Shown: positions 24,610 through 34,316, counted from the stretch's first letter. The stretch is DNA of 35,020 bases from Candidatus Rokuibacteriota bacterium (GCA_003220265.1 QHRW01000023.1:1-35020), one strand, 5' to 3'. A program made the numbers and translations. Notes: a model not told the origin generated them from the sequence alone.

Positions 24610-25926
24610 ATGAGCATCGCCACTGGCATCCGCGAGACGCCCTGGCGCCGCACCCACGTTCGCGACGTCGGCGCGTTCGAGGCTGAGTTCGATCTCTCGC
24701 GTTATCCGACGGACGCGGTGGCCGCGCTGCGCGCCGGTCAGGAAGGGACCGCCATCAAGCTCGCCATTCAGAAAGGTGTGCGCAACGAGAACGACCTCGG
24801 CAACCTCATCTTCTTCGCGCGGCATCCCGAGCGAAGCGGGCGGCCCATCTCCCGCAGCGAGTCGAACGTCGCGCAGCTCACCCGCGAGTGGCTCGACATC
24901 GTCACCCGGATCGTCCGGCCCGCGCTGACGGCGCCCGCCGGACCGGTGGTGACGCCTGTGGTGACGCCGCTGGCGCCATTGACCGCCGACGAGCAGGCGG
25001 CGCTGCGGCAGCTACCGCCCCTGGATCAGGCGCTGTTCCACACGCTGCGGGCCGTCCTCGTCCTGTATTCGGGGGTCGCGCGCACGGAGGCCGATCGCGG
25101 CAGCCGCGTGCTGCTGCGCCGGGGACTCTTCCGCGACGTGAGCCGGCTGCTGACCGAGGTCGTGTCGCTGACGGCCATCACGGCGCTGCCGAGCGGCTGG
25201 TCGCTCAAGACGGCGCGGCCGCTGCTCGTCGGCAACGTCCTCTACAACCTGGCGTTCCCGGAGACCATCAACCAGGGCGGCACGGATCGGCTCGGCGGCA
25301 CGCCCGATCCAACCTGTTTCTCCGCGTCGACCCAGATGCTGCTGGCCCGTCGCTTTCCGGCGACCTACGTGCGTCTGACACGGCAGCTTGCCGCGACGTC
25401 GCAATGCGTCTTCCCCGGCGGCGTCAGCATCGGACCGCTGCCGTTCAAGTCGACCAGCCTCTACAAGAGCCTGGAGAGCGTGCTGCTCCAGACGGCCTTC
25501 GACACCTATTTCAACCAGGTGATCGCCGCCGGCGGCGGATACAGCCCGGGGCAGGAGCTGACCGTTCACCGGCAGGTGTTCGGCGCCTCCCGCCCGCCGA
25601 AACATGCGACGGGCTTTCGCAGCAGCGACATCGTGTCCAAGTTCCGGCGCGCGTTCGTGACGAACGGCGGCACGACGCGGCCGCCCGAGAGCATCAATCT
25701 GTGCACCGGCACGCCGGGCCCCGGATGCGGCAATCACGCCGTCGTGCTCACGCGGGTGAGAGGGGGCCGGGTGTTCTTCTACAACCCCTGGGCGAACGAA
25801 GAGGAGCGCAACACGATGTTCGGCTCGGCCGCCGTGACCATATCGGGCAACGGCGAGCGGCCGGCCGAGTCGAGCATGTCGCAAGGGGACTTCGAGAATC
25901 AGCTGACCACCGTGTTCTACAACTGA
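24610..25926 (+). CDS. putative Cys-His-Asn hydrolase (papain/C39-like), unknown substrate
   Basis: The product is 438 residues from ATG 24610, after a strong AAGGAGG site; the frame upstream belongs to the intergenic region. Residues about 47-107 form a module shared with the next protein (NDLGNLIFFARHPERSGRPI, then REWLDIVTRIVRPAL). The C-terminal half has a possible thiol-hydrolase triad: Cys236 in DPTCFSASTQMLLARRF at a helix start, His376 in GCGNHAVVLTRV and Asn392 in VFFYNPWANEEE, the spacing seen in papain-like and C39-like enzymes. No signal peptide. It could be a protease, transglutaminase-like toxin or processing enzyme. It opens the plus-strand pair of the island behind a sigma-54-type promoter. 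Confidence 0.68.
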   Translation: MSIATGIRETPWRRTHVRDVGAFEAEFDLSRYPTDAVAALRAGQEGTAIKLAIQKGVRNENDLGNLIFFARHPERSGRPISRSESNVAQLTREWLDIVTRIVRPALTAPAGPVVTPVVTPLAPLTADEQAALRQLPPLDQALFHTLRAVLVLYSGVARTEADRGSRVLLRRGLFRDVSRLLTEVVSLTAITALPSGWSLKTARPLLVGNVLYNLAFPETINQGGTDRLGGTPDPTCFSASTQMLLARRFPATYVRLTRQLAATSQCVFPGGVSIGPLPFKSTSLYKSLESVLLQTAFDTYFNQVIAAGGGYSPGQELTVHRQVFGASRPPKHATGFRSSDIVSKFRRAFVTNGGTTRPPESINLCTGTPGPGCGNHAVVLTRVRGGRVFFYNPWANEEERNTMFGSAAVTISGNGERPAESSMSQGDFENQLTTVFYN

Positions 25927-25956
25927 GCGCCGATTCCGGCGGCGACGGAGGATCTC

Positions 25957-27975
25957 ATGGCCCGTGTTGTCTCCGACTACGATCCCGAGGAGGCCATTCT
26001 CGAGCCGGGGGCATATGACCTGGAAGACGAGGCCCTGCCCGAGCCGGTTCCGGATCCGAGGATCATCGACCTGACCGCGCGTACGGATCGGAGCCGACGT
26101 AAGGGCACTCGCGATCCCAAGAAGGTGTACGCGCTCGTGCTGCATCAGATGGCCTGCTGTTTCAACCCGCGAAACCCACTGGAGCGCTTTCTCACCGTCG
26201 GGGCCCACTTCGCGATCACCAATGACGGGCGCATCCTGCGCCTCCACCCCGTTTCAGCCCTCCTGTGGGCATCGAACCATTTCAACCCCGGCAGCGTGGC
26301 CGTCGAGTTTGCCGGCAACTTTCCCGATGTCCGGGGCACGTGGTGGAAGGGCGCCGAATACGGCCGCAATCGTCCGACGCCGCCGCAGATCGACGGTGGC
26401 CGTCATCTGGTGCGCTACTTGATGCGAACGATGGGGCTCACGCACATCCTCGCCCACCGCCAGTCGAGTGGAACGCGCGAGAACGATCCCGGGCCGGACA
26501 TCTGGTATCACGTCGGGCAGTGGGCCGTCGACACGCTGGGGCTCAACGACGGGGGGCCCGGCTTCAAGGTCGGTACCGGCAACCCCATTCCGGCGCAGTG
26601 GCGCACGTGGGCGCGGCCGCCCGTCACGCCGGAAATCGACGCTGCCCTCGCCGCCGAGAGCCCGGACACCGAGCTGGCGCACGACGTGTGGCATCAAGAG
26701 GATGAGACCAGCAGTCCCGAATACATTCGCTGGGTCCAGCGGTCCTTGAACGAGGTCATGGGATTGCGGCTTCCGGTGGATGGCGTGGCGGGCCCTGCGA
26801 CGCGCAGCGCCGTCGGAAGCTTTCAGGCGCGACAGGGGCTGCCGGTCACCGCGATCATCGGGACGGATACTGAAGATGCGCTGAAGCTGGCCCGTTCGGG
26901 ATCGGGGTTTCGAAGCCGTCGGGCTCGACGGAGGGCGGGGCGGTCGGAGAGCGAGGTCGGCGAGGGCGGGGAAGAGGAACAGCCCGACCAGGCACTCCGC
27001 GTCATCGCGCGGCCGTTCGTCCTCGCGCAGATCGCCGTCGGCGAGCGTGACCCCTACAAGCTCACCGATCGAGTCTTCTATCTACGGCATAAGGAGCTGC
27101 AGGGACGCCGGATCAGCCCCGGTGAGACCGCGCTGAAGACGGAATGGCTGTCGATCCTTCGCGACGTCGTGCAACCAGCGCTCGCCTCGGCCGGGCTGTC
27201 GACGACAGTGCCGCCTGTGCCCGCCAGGGTTGGCGACCGTGTGGTCGCCGACGCGCTGCAGATCGCGAGACGCGAAGTGTCCGGCATGCCGGGGACCACG
27301 ATCGAGCAGCTGGTGCAGCAGTGGCGCCAGAGCATCTGTCGAGAGATCCCGTGGCCGATTCTGCTCGCCTTCATCAAGTACGAGTCCGGGGGCGATTTCG
27401 GCGACGCGACGCACGGAACGGAGAAGAACGGCTGGACGAGTCCGGAGTTCTACGAGCTCGGACTGTTCCAGACCCCCGCCGGCCTCCACGGCCGCTGCAC
27501 CGGCCGCCACTGGAGGAGCTGCGCGATCGAGCCGCCTGGCGAGGAGAATCCACGGAATCCCTCGCCGTGGGCGCGCAATTGTGCCAGGATCGGCGCCGAT
27601 CCTGCACAGTGGACGAACCCGACCACGCAGGTCCGCGTCGGGCTGCTCGATCTCGAGGATGGCGCCATCGCCCTTCGTCGAGACTTCCCGGAGCTCTTTC
27701 CGAGTCCAGGTTCCGACTGGGACCTTCGCATGGCCGTGCTGTATCGCTTTTCGCGCGGGGGCGGCTACGCTCGGTCCTTCCTCTCTGGCTATCGACGCGA
27801 GCTGGCCGCCATGCCGGAGGCGCAACGCTGGAATTTCCTCCGCGACAAGACTGTCACCGCCACCGTGACCGTGAAAGGGAAGCGGGTGACCGTGCGGCGC
27901 GACTTCAAAGGCGAGAACGTCGAGGAAAAGATGGCTCTGGCTGGCAAGCTGGGGTACGTTCCTCGGACCGCATGA
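25957..27975 (+). CDS. three-domain peptidoglycan hydrolase (amidase, PG-binding, transglycosylase-like)
   Basis: The product is 672 residues, 30 bases after the Cys-hydrolase-like gene. After an acidic N-terminus comes an Amidase_2-like domain (about 55-190: LVLHQM with H63, GAHFAITNDGRILRL, SVAVEFAGNFP, AHRQSSGTRENDPGPDIW). One PG_binding_1 domain follows (about 252-312), then a charged linker, then the shared module (about 354-409: KLTDRVFYLRHKELQGRRI and EWLSILRDVVQPAL). The C-terminal domain (about 465-672) resembles a lysozyme-like transglycosylase, with the catalytic-type Glu476 in FIKYESGGDF. It could cut both glycan and peptide linkages. No signal peptide is visible, so delivery is unexplained. 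Confidence 0.85.
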   Translation: MARVVSDYDPEEAILEPGAYDLEDEALPEPVPDPRIIDLTARTDRSRRKGTRDPKKVYALVLHQMACCFNPRNPLERFLTVGAHFAITNDGRILRLHPVSALLWASNHFNPGSVAVEFAGNFPDVRGTWWKGAEYGRNRPTPPQIDGGRHLVRYLMRTMGLTHILAHRQSSGTRENDPGPDIWYHVGQWAVDTLGLNDGGPGFKVGTGNPIPAQWRTWARPPVTPEIDAALAAESPDTELAHDVWHQEDETSSPEYIRWVQRSLNEVMGLRLPVDGVAGPATRSAVGSFQARQGLPVTAIIGTDTEDALKLARSGSGFRSRRARRRAGRSESEVGEGGEEEQPDQALRVIARPFVLAQIAVGERDPYKLTDRVFYLRHKELQGRRISPGETALKTEWLSILRDVVQPALASAGLSTTVPPVPARVGDRVVADALQIARREVSGMPGTTIEQLVQQWRQSICREIPWPILLAFIKYESGGDFGDATHGTEKNGWTSPEFYELGLFQTPAGLHGRCTGRHWRSCAIEPPGEENPRNPSPWARNCARIGADPAQWTNPTTQVRVGLLDLEDGAIALRRDFPELFPSPGSDWDLRMAVLYRFSRGGGYARSFLSGYRRELAAMPEAQRWNFLRDKTVTATVTVKGKRVTVRRDFKGENVEEKMALAGKLGYVPRTA

Positions 27976-28005
27976 CGGCCTCCGTGGGGCGGGGTCCAAC
28001 CTCTG

Positions 28006-29331
28006 CTAGATCGGACCAGGCGAGGTGGCGTTGATCTCGCCGGAGGGCGAAAGCGCTTTCTTGACGTGGAACGTGACCGCGGCGGTCTTGCCTGCCAGGT
28101 GAACCGTGGGGACGGCGCGGGGTGTCTCGGCGATCACCCGACCGCGGCGGATCACCGCGAGCCGGGCCGGCCGCAGGCGAATGGCATCGACAGCACTGTG
28201 GGCCTGAAGCAAGACCATGTCGGCCCAGCACCCGGGCTCGAGGCCGTAACCGTCGAGGTGCAGGGCGCGAGCGGCGTTGACCGTCACGCAGTCGAACATC
28301 TTCCGCATCTCGAGTGATCCCGTCATCTGGCCGACGTGAAGGCCCATGTGCGCGACGTCGAGCATGTCGTGGCTCCCGAGCGGATACCACGGATCCATCA
28401 CGCAGTCGTGGCCGCACGCGACGTTGACGCCGGCCTCGAGCAATTCCTTGACGCGGGTCATGCCTCGGCGTTTTGGATAGGTGTCGTGCCGCCCCTGGAG
28501 CGTGATGTTGATCAGGGGGTTGGCGATGGCCGTCATCTCCGCCTCGTGCATGAGCGGGATGAGCTTGGAGACGTAGTAGTTGTCCATCGAATGCATCGCG
28601 GTCAGATGGGAGCCGACGACGCGGCCCTGGAGTCGGTGGCGGATCGTCTCGCGGGCCAGGACCTCGACCTGCCGCGAGAGGGGGTCGTCGCTCTCGTCGC
28701 AGTGCATGTCCACCAGGAGACCGCGGTCGGCGGCGATCCGGCACAGGCGCTCGACGGAGGCCGCTCCCTCCGCCATCGTCCGCTCGAAGTGCGGGATACC
28801 GCCGACGACGTCGACGCCGAGCTCGAGCGCGGCCGGCAGCGTGGTCTCGGCAACCGGGGAGCGCAGGAAGCCGTCCTGCGGGAAGGCGACGAGCTGAAGA
28901 TCGATCTCTCGCTTCACGAGCTCGCGGACCTCGAGCAGCGCCTTCACCGCTCGCAGCGAGGGATCGCAGACGTCCACGTGACTGCGGATCGCGAGGGTGC
29001 CCCGCGCGACAGCCCAGCGGCACAGCTCGAGCGCGCGCTCGCAGATCTCGTCGTGGGTCAGCGATGGCTTGAGCTCGCCCCAGAGCGCGATCCCCTCGAG
29101 GAGAGTCCCCGAGCGGTTCACGCGAGGACGCCCATAGGTCAGCGCCGAGTCCATGTGAAAGTGCGCGTCGACGAACGGGGGCGACACGAGGCACGCCTGA
29201 GCGTCGATGACGCGCTCCGCCTCCGCCACCACGTCGCGTGAGAGGGTGACGATCCGCCCCTTCTCGCAGCCGATCGTCATACCCTCCCGGCCGTCCGGCA
29301 GGACGGCGTTTCGCACGACGAGGTCAAGCAT
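28006..29331 (-). CDS. codA: CodA-family cytosine deaminase, possibly acting on 5-methylcytosine
   Basis: The product is 441 residues and aligns with E. coli CodA over its length: DAHFHMDSA (metal His57, His59), substrate-binding FPQDGFL (Q152), HCDESDD (His210, catalytic-type Glu213), SHLTAMHS (His242), LQGRHDTYPKRRGMTRVKEL and GHDCVMDPWYPLGSHDMLDV (metal Asp309). The residue after Asp309 is Cys310. In E. coli CodA it is Asp314, which blocks 5-methylcytosine; characterised 5-methylcytosine deaminases lack that Asp. The enzyme releases ammonia and yields uracil, or thymine from 5-methylcytosine. ATG 29331 overlaps the molybdenum subunit's stop by 8 bases. It is the last gene of the operon. 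Confidence 0.9.
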   Translation of the reverse strand: MLDLVVRNAVLPDGREGMTIGCEKGRIVTLSRDVVAEAERVIDAQACLVSPPFVDAHFHMDSALTYGRPRVNRSGTLLEGIALWGELKPSLTHDEICERALELCRWAVARGTLAIRSHVDVCDPSLRAVKALLEVRELVKREIDLQLVAFPQDGFLRSPVAETTLPAALELGVDVVGGIPHFERTMAEGAASVERLCRIAADRGLLVDMHCDESDDPLSRQVEVLARETIRHRLQGRVVGSHLTAMHSMDNYYVSKLIPLMHEAEMTAIANPLINITLQGRHDTYPKRRGMTRVKELLEAGVNVACGHDCVMDPWYPLGSHDMLDVAHMGLHVGQMTGSLEMRKMFDCVTVNAARALHLDGYGLEPGCWADMVLLQAHSAVDAIRLRPARLAVIRRGRVIAETPRAVPTVHLAGKTAAVTFHVKKALSPSGEINATSPGPI

Positions 29332-31702
29332 GACGGATCAGCTCGCGGATGCGCTCCGGGCTCAGCGGCATCTCGTGCACGCGCACGCCGAAGGGGGCCA
29401 GCGCGTCCTCGATGGCCTCGGCCACGAGCGCGGGCACCGGGATGGCGCCGGCCTCGCCGACGCCCTTGACCCCGAGCGGATTGAGCGGCGAGATCGTCTC
29501 GAGGTGGACGACCTCGATGGGTGGCACCTCGCTCGCCGTGGGGATGTGAAACTCCAGGAACGTCCGCGTGAGCAGCTGCCCGGCCGCGTCGTAGTACAGC
29601 TTCTCGTAGAGCGCGCCCCCGATGCCTTGCGCCACGCCGCCGTGGATCTGTCCCTCCACGATCGTCGGGTTCACGATCCGGCCGCAATCGTGCTGAACGA
29701 CGTACTTGAGGAAGCGCACGACACCGGTCTCGACGTCGACCTCGATGACCGCCGCGTGGCAGCCGCTTGCGAAGGTCGCGTGCGGCGGCGCGTAGTAGCC
29801 GCGGGCTTCGAGGCCCGGCTCTTCGCCGTCGCGGAGCACGGCACCGTGGCGCGGCTTGACCAGCCGAAGCGCCGCCTCCGCGGCTTCCTTGCCGTACGCG
29901 TACCGGATCGGGTTGGCAACCGTCGCGAGGGCGCCCAGCGGGAGCCGGCGGTCGGGAACGCCCTTGACCCTGACCGCGCCATCGCCGACCTCGAGATCGT
30001 GCGGCGCGACTTCGAGCAGGTCGGCGGCGAGGCGGAGCGCTTTCTCCCGCACCTTGCCGGCGGCGATGGCCACCGCGTTGCCGGCCGTCACGAGGGCGCG
30101 GCTGGCAAACGTGCCCGCCCCCCAGTTGAAGCGGCTGGTGTCGCCGGTCACGACGGTCACGGCTGCGGGGTCGCACCCGAGCGCGTCCGCCGCGATCTGC
30201 GCGAACGTCGTCTGGTGTCCTTGCCCCTGCGTGGTGAGTCCGGTTGCGACATAGACGTTGCCGCTCGGCTCGACCCGCACGTGGGCGCCCTCGTAGGGTC
30301 CGATGCCGGTCCCCTCGACATAGCACGCGACTCCCAGTCCGACGTAGCGCCCGTCGGCGCGAGCGGCGCGCTGCCGCGCGCGGAAGTCGCGGAAGCCGAT
30401 GCGCTCGAGCGCCATCTCGAGCCCCCCCGGGTAGTTGCCGCTGTCGTATCGCGTCGGACCACCGTCCTGGAAGGTCAGCCCGACGTCCCAGGGAAACTCG
30501 TCGGGCTGAATGAAGTTGCGCCGGCGAACCTCGCTCGGCTCGAGGCCGAGCTCGCGCGCGATCCGGCCGATGAGGCGCTCCATGACGAAAGCGCCGTGCG
30601 GCCGCCCGGCGCCCCGGTAGGGCGTCACCATCACCTTGTTCGTGTAGCGAACTTCGAACTCGACGTGGTAGTGGCGAAGCCGGTACGGTCCGGGGAGCTG
30701 CGTCGAGGTGATGAGCGGGACGATGATGCCGTACGGAGTGTAGGCGCCCGCGTCGTGGAGGAACCGGTCGCGGACAGCCAGGATGCGGCCGCTGTCGTCG
30801 GTCGCGACCTCGACCTCGTGGAGCTGTCCGCGCTCCTGGCTCGAGCTGGCCAGGTGCTCCGAGCGATCCTCGATCCACTTGACCGCGCGGCCCAGCCGGA
30901 TCGCCGCCGCCGGGATCAGGATTTCTTCGGGATAGAACAGCATGATCTTCGTCCCGAAGCCGCCGCCGACGTCGGGCGCGACTACCTCCACCTTGAACTC
31001 GGGAAGGCCAAACAGACGGGCCAGGCCGTTCTTGATGGGGAGCGGCGCCTGGGTGGAGATCCACGCGCGGAGCGTTCCGGTCCGCGCGTCGTAGTCGGCG
31101 ACGACGCCGCGCGTCTCCAGCGGACTGCCGCAGCTTCGTTCGATCGCGAGGCGTTCGCGGAAGACGTGGGCGGCTCGCGCGAACGCGGCGTCCGGGTCGC
31201 CGACCCGCTGCACGACCCGGGCGGCGCAATTTCGCGGCACATCCGCGTGAACGCGCGGACTGCGCTCGGCGCCGGCCGCCTCGAGGTCGACCACGGCTGG
31301 CAGCGGCTCGTAGTCGACGTCGATGAGCCGCGCGGCGTCCTCGGCGAGATATCGGTCGTCGGCCACCACGAGCGCCACCAGCTCTCCGCTATAGCGCACG
31401 TCCTCCGCCGCCAGCGGCAGCGGTGTTCGTGGGTGCGTGAGCTCCGGGTGAGGAATGAGGAGCGGTGTGGGCTGGTTCAACGGGCCGAGGTCGGCCGCCG
31501 TGAGCACCAGCCGAACGCCCCGGTGCGCCCGTGCCCGGGACGCGTCGACGGAGCGGATGCGCGCCCGGGCGTGCGGGCTGCGGAGGCCGGCCGCGTGCAG
31601 CAGGCCGGCCGGGGTCACATCGGCGACGAAGCAGCCCAGCCCACGCAGGAGCCGAGGATCCTCATTGCGCCGGATCGCGGCCCCGATGAGCGGGGTGATC
31701 AC
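29324..31702 (-). CDS. xanthine dehydrogenase/CoxL-family molybdenum-binding subunit
   Basis: The product is a full-length large subunit (792 residues) of a molybdenum hydroxylase. It has [10 protein letters not shown] (about 243-252), the form II CoxL-type loop YRGAGRP (362-368) and the catalytic Glu750 in [10 protein letters not shown] near the C-terminus. These enzymes add hydroxyl groups from water to N-heterocycles or aldehydes. In this operon, uracil/thymine oxidation to barbiturate is the natural suggestion, but the family also includes xanthine, nicotinate and CO enzymes. No iron-sulfur or FAD subunit gene is present nearby, so partners must come from elsewhere. GTG 31702 overlaps the previous stop (GTGA) and the end overlaps the deaminase start. 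Confidence 0.92.
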   Translation of the reverse strand: MITPLIGAAIRRNEDPRLLRGLGCFVADVTPAGLLHAAGLRSPHARARIRSVDASRARAHRGVRLVLTAADLGPLNQPTPLLIPHPELTHPRTPLPLAAEDVRYSGELVALVVADDRYLAEDAARLIDVDYEPLPAVVDLEAAGAERSPRVHADVPRNCAARVVQRVGDPDAAFARAAHVFRERLAIERSCGSPLETRGVVADYDARTGTLRAWISTQAPLPIKNGLARLFGLPEFKVEVVAPDVGGGFGTKIMLFYPEEILIPAAAIRLGRAVKWIEDRSEHLASSSQERGQLHEVEVATDDSGRILAVRDRFLHDAGAYTPYGIIVPLITSTQLPGPYRLRHYHVEFEVRYTNKVMVTPYRGAGRPHGAFVMERLIGRIARELGLEPSEVRRRNFIQPDEFPWDVGLTFQDGGPTRYDSGNYPGGLEMALERIGFRDFRARQRAARADGRYVGLGVACYVEGTGIGPYEGAHVRVEPSGNVYVATGLTTQGQGHQTTFAQIAADALGCDPAAVTVVTGDTSRFNWGAGTFASRALVTAGNAVAIAAGKVREKALRLAADLLEVAPHDLEVGDGAVRVKGVPDRRLPLGALATVANPIRYAYGKEAAEAALRLVKPRHGAVLRDGEEPGLEARGYYAPPHATFASGCHAAVIEVDVETGVVRFLKYVVQHDCGRIVNPTIVEGQIHGGVAQGIGGALYEKLYYDAAGQLLTRTFLEFHIPTASEVPPIEVVHLETISPLNPLGVKGVGEAGAIPVPALVAEAIEDALAPFGVRVHEMPLSPERIRELIRHA

Positions 31703-32793
31703 TCCCCGACGTCGACGATGGCGATGACTGGCCCGCCGCCCTGGGGGCCCTGGTGCATCGCGTCGACGGAAACGAACACGGCGGGGTCGCCAATCGCCGC
31801 CGCGGCGACGCCACCCACCGCGGCCTTGCTGTGCCGGTGGTGGTGAACGTCGGAGTCGTCGAGCATGATCTGACGGCGACCCCGCAGCTCACCGCGCTGG
31901 TCCGCCTCGCACTTGATGAAGCAGTTGACCAGGCGCCCCTGCAGATCGTCGGCGCGTGGCCGTGACGGCAAGGAGAGACCGGCATTCGTGATGGCGGCGT
32001 AGATGCCGTCGATGTCGAGCGCGTCCTTCATCACGCTGTGGCCGATGCGATAGCGTCCGCCGGCGCCCGCCTTGTTGCCGAGCAGGACGATCTGCGCCGC
32101 GTCGAGCTCCACACCCGACGAGCAGGATGCCACCGACGAGTACAGGCTCAGGTCCTTGCAGATCTGCTCGGCCTTGGGCATCGAGATCTCGCCCAGGGCG
32201 ACGCCGATTCCCAGCGCCGTCGTGCCGTTCGAGACTCCCATGGAGTCGTGGACCTCGCAGGCGACGCTGTGGCCGCGGCGCGCGGCGTCGCGCACCGCCT
32301 CGATCGTGAGCAGCGCCGTCTTGGTCTGGACGTAGTGCACGTCCGCCGCCTTGTCGATTCCGGCCTCGCGCATCGCGGCGCGAACACCCTCGGCCACTTT
32401 CTCCACCATCGCGGGTCGGCCGATATCTTCCGGCAGGATCTTGGGGCTGAGGGCGGTTCCGATCACGAGGCGCGGCTTGCTCGCGGGCCCCTGCTTGCCG
32501 TTGCGGGCGAAGACGGTGGCGTGGGGCGTGAGCACGCCGTCACAGCCGCCCGACCACACCATGGGGACGCTACGGATGGCCTCCGCGCTCCGCTTGCCAT
32601 GCTTGGCGAGCGCCGCTCGGAACGCCTGATCGGCCAGGAGGCGGGTGAAGTCGTTGACGCCGCCATTGCCCTCCGTCTTGCCGATGACCGCCACCACCTC
32701 GTCCGCCTTGAACTGCTCGGCCTGGATCCGCTCCTCGAGGCCAGAGGCGTCCTGCACGTGGTTGAGAACGACCTTTGCCACCTCGATCGCCAT
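31699..32793 (-). CDS. ring-opening amidohydrolase, barbiturase / cyanuric acid hydrolase family
   Basis: The product is 364 residues with the threefold repeat fold of the AtzD/barbiturase family. All three Ser-Lys pairs are visible: K39 (IGKTEGNGG) with S81 ([10 protein letters not shown]), K158 (YVQTKTALL) with S226 (SCSSGVELD), and K294 (CFIKCEADQ) with S342 ([16 protein letters not shown]). Family members open barbituric or cyanuric acid by hydrolysis; the two are hard to tell apart from sequence. Its place between a pyrimidine-type permease and a molybdenum hydroxylase plus cytosine deaminase favours barbiturase. It starts 11 bases after the permease stop and its stop overlaps the next start, so expression is coupled. 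Confidence 0.92.
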   Translation of the reverse strand: MAIEVAKVVLNHVQDASGLEERIQAEQFKADEVVAVIGKTEGNGGVNDFTRLLADQAFRAALAKHGKRSAEAIRSVPMVWSGGCDGVLTPHATVFARNGKQGPASKPRLVIGTALSPKILPEDIGRPAMVEKVAEGVRAAMREAGIDKAADVHYVQTKTALLTIEAVRDAARRGHSVACEVHDSMGVSNGTTALGIGVALGEISMPKAEQICKDLSLYSSVASCSSGVELDAAQIVLLGNKAGAGGRYRIGHSVMKDALDIDGIYAAITNAGLSLPSRPRADDLQGRLVNCFIKCEADQRGELRGRRQIMLDDSDVHHHRHSKAAVGGVAAAAIGDPAVFVSVDAMHQGPQGGGPVIAIVDVGE

Positions 32794-32804
32794 TGCGAAA
32801 CGTC

Positions 32805-34235
32805 TCAGCGCCCGACGCTGCGCGCCGGCTTCTGGACTGGAGCGTGCACGGCGCGCTGGCCGAGGAGCAGGTACACGCCGCCGGCGACCACGATGCCGAC
32901 CAGCCAGCTCAGGTCAGCGCCACCGAGCAGCTTGATGGAGATGGGACCCTTGAGGGCCGGAACCAGGCCGTCCTCGACCGACCAGCCGGCGACCAGACCC
33001 ACGACGAACGCCACGATCGCGCCCCAGTTGATGTCGCCGTAGGCGCTCCGCGCCGGCTCCTTGTAGAGCTCGGCGACGTCGATGCGGCCCTTCCGCACGA
33101 TGAAGAAGTCGGTCAGGACGATGCCAGCCCATGGGCTCATCCACAGCAGCAGGCTGATCATCCAGTTGTCGAAGGCCTGGGCGAACGAGGGCTGGAAGAC
33201 GAAGTAGATGGTGGCGAGGTAACCGACCACGCCGGCAATCAGCGCCAGGGCCGTCCGGGACAGGCGCAGACCCATGCTGAGCGCGGCCAGCGCGGCCGAG
33301 TAGACGTTCAGGATATTGGTGGCGATCGGGCCGTGCAGCACCATCAACAGCACGAGGATGCTCGTGACTCCGCCGAAGACGGCGCTCACCATCTTGGCCG
33401 GATCGGTGTCCTTGGTCACGCTGGCGACGGTCGCGCCCAGGATGGCGAGCCACACGGTGGGCAGGAACATCCCGATGTAGCTGTACCAGAAGACCGCCGT
33501 CGAGGAGACGTTCCGAGGAACGAAGCGGGAATAATCCGACGCCCAGGTGACCCAGGAGATCCCCCAGCCCACCCCGATCGCCGTCATGAGCAGGGTGATC
33601 ATCGCCAGATGGGCGCCCGGCGGCAGGTCACTGGTGAGATGCCAGTTGACCACGCCCGGCCGGGTCCACGCGAGGATGCTCATCAGCACCATGATGGCGG
33701 CAGTCACCGGAACCGTGTACTTCTCGAACGTGCGGATGGCGTAGAAGCCGTAGATTCCGATGAGCACCTGGATCACCATCACCACGGTCGCGACGACGAA
33801 GTTGGTCAGCCACGTGTCGCCGATCCCGAACTGGCCGAGGATGGCCACGGCGATCTTGACCGGGAAGTAGGTGTTGACCCCGATCCAACCCAGGGTCATG
33901 AGAAACATCAGCACGCTCGGCAGGTACGCCCCTCGGCGACCGAACGCGGAACGACCGAGGACCATCTGATTGACCCCGGTCTTGTGGCCCATCACGGTGA
34001 AGGCCGCGAAGATTCCGCACCCCACGATGTTGCCGAGCACGATGACCGCGATCGTTTCCCAGAGCCCGAGCTTGAGGACGATGCCGAGCGCGCCCAGCGC
34101 CCAGTTGATTGGCGCGATGTTGGCCCCGGCCCAGATCCACATCTGCTGCGGTCCGGTGGAGTCCTTGTCCGCCTCCGGGATGGGTTCGATGCTGTGGACG
34201 TCAACTCTGAGTTCGGCTCGGGCGTCAGTCGTCAT
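32805..34235 (-). CDS. NCS1-family nucleobase:cation symporter (cytosine permease type)
   Basis: This is an inner-membrane carrier of 476 residues with about 12 membrane segments. ATG 34235 follows GAGGGGGGCAAGC; the longer open frame lacks membrane features. Family marks are the segment-1 motif [19 protein letters not shown], the [20 protein letters not shown] loop, [10 protein letters not shown] between segments 5 and 6, and [13 protein letters not shown] near the C-terminus, all as in CodB/Fur-type carriers. It should import a nucleobase or related heterocycle with H+ or Na+. As first gene of a four-gene operon it would supply the substrate of the downstream deaminase, hydroxylase and ring-opening enzymes. 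Confidence 0.92.
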   Translation of the reverse strand: MTTDARAELRVDVHSIEPIPEADKDSTGPQQMWIWAGANIAPINWALGALGIVLKLGLWETIAVIVLGNIVGCGIFAAFTVMGHKTGVNQMVLGRSAFGRRGAYLPSVLMFLMTLGWIGVNTYFPVKIAVAILGQFGIGDTWLTNFVVATVVMVIQVLIGIYGFYAIRTFEKYTVPVTAAIMVLMSILAWTRPGVVNWHLTSDLPPGAHLAMITLLMTAIGVGWGISWVTWASDYSRFVPRNVSSTAVFWYSYIGMFLPTVWLAILGATVASVTKDTDPAKMVSAVFGGVTSILVLLMVLHGPIATNILNVYSAALAALSMGLRLSRTALALIAGVVGYLATIYFVFQPSFAQAFDNWMISLLLWMSPWAGIVLTDFFIVRKGRIDVAELYKEPARSAYGDINWGAIVAFVVGLVAGWSVEDGLVPALKGPISIKLLGGADLSWLVGIVVAGGVYLLLGQRAVHAPVQKPARSVGR

Positions 34236-34316
34236 GCTTGCCCCCCTCGCCTTCGGGTCCGGTCTCGTCGAGTTGTCAGAAGAGCCGAAGATCCGCGCGT
34301 CACCAGTACCGGCGCG

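Noticed and set aside
16203..27975. Contractile injection system or prophage
   Set aside because: Peptidoglycan hydrolases are present but no sheath, tube, baseplate, spike, portal, terminase or integrase gene is visible in the window.
29207..31846. 879-residue frame antisense to the molybdenum subunit
   Set aside because: It is antisense to a gene with clear catalytic motifs, rich in Arg/Asp/Glu, and is explained by high GC at third positions.
31699..32793. Firm assignment as cyanuric acid hydrolase (AtzD)
   Set aside because: The Ser-Lys motifs are common to barbiturases and cyanuric acid hydrolases, and the operon context favours a pyrimidine substrate, so only the family is called.
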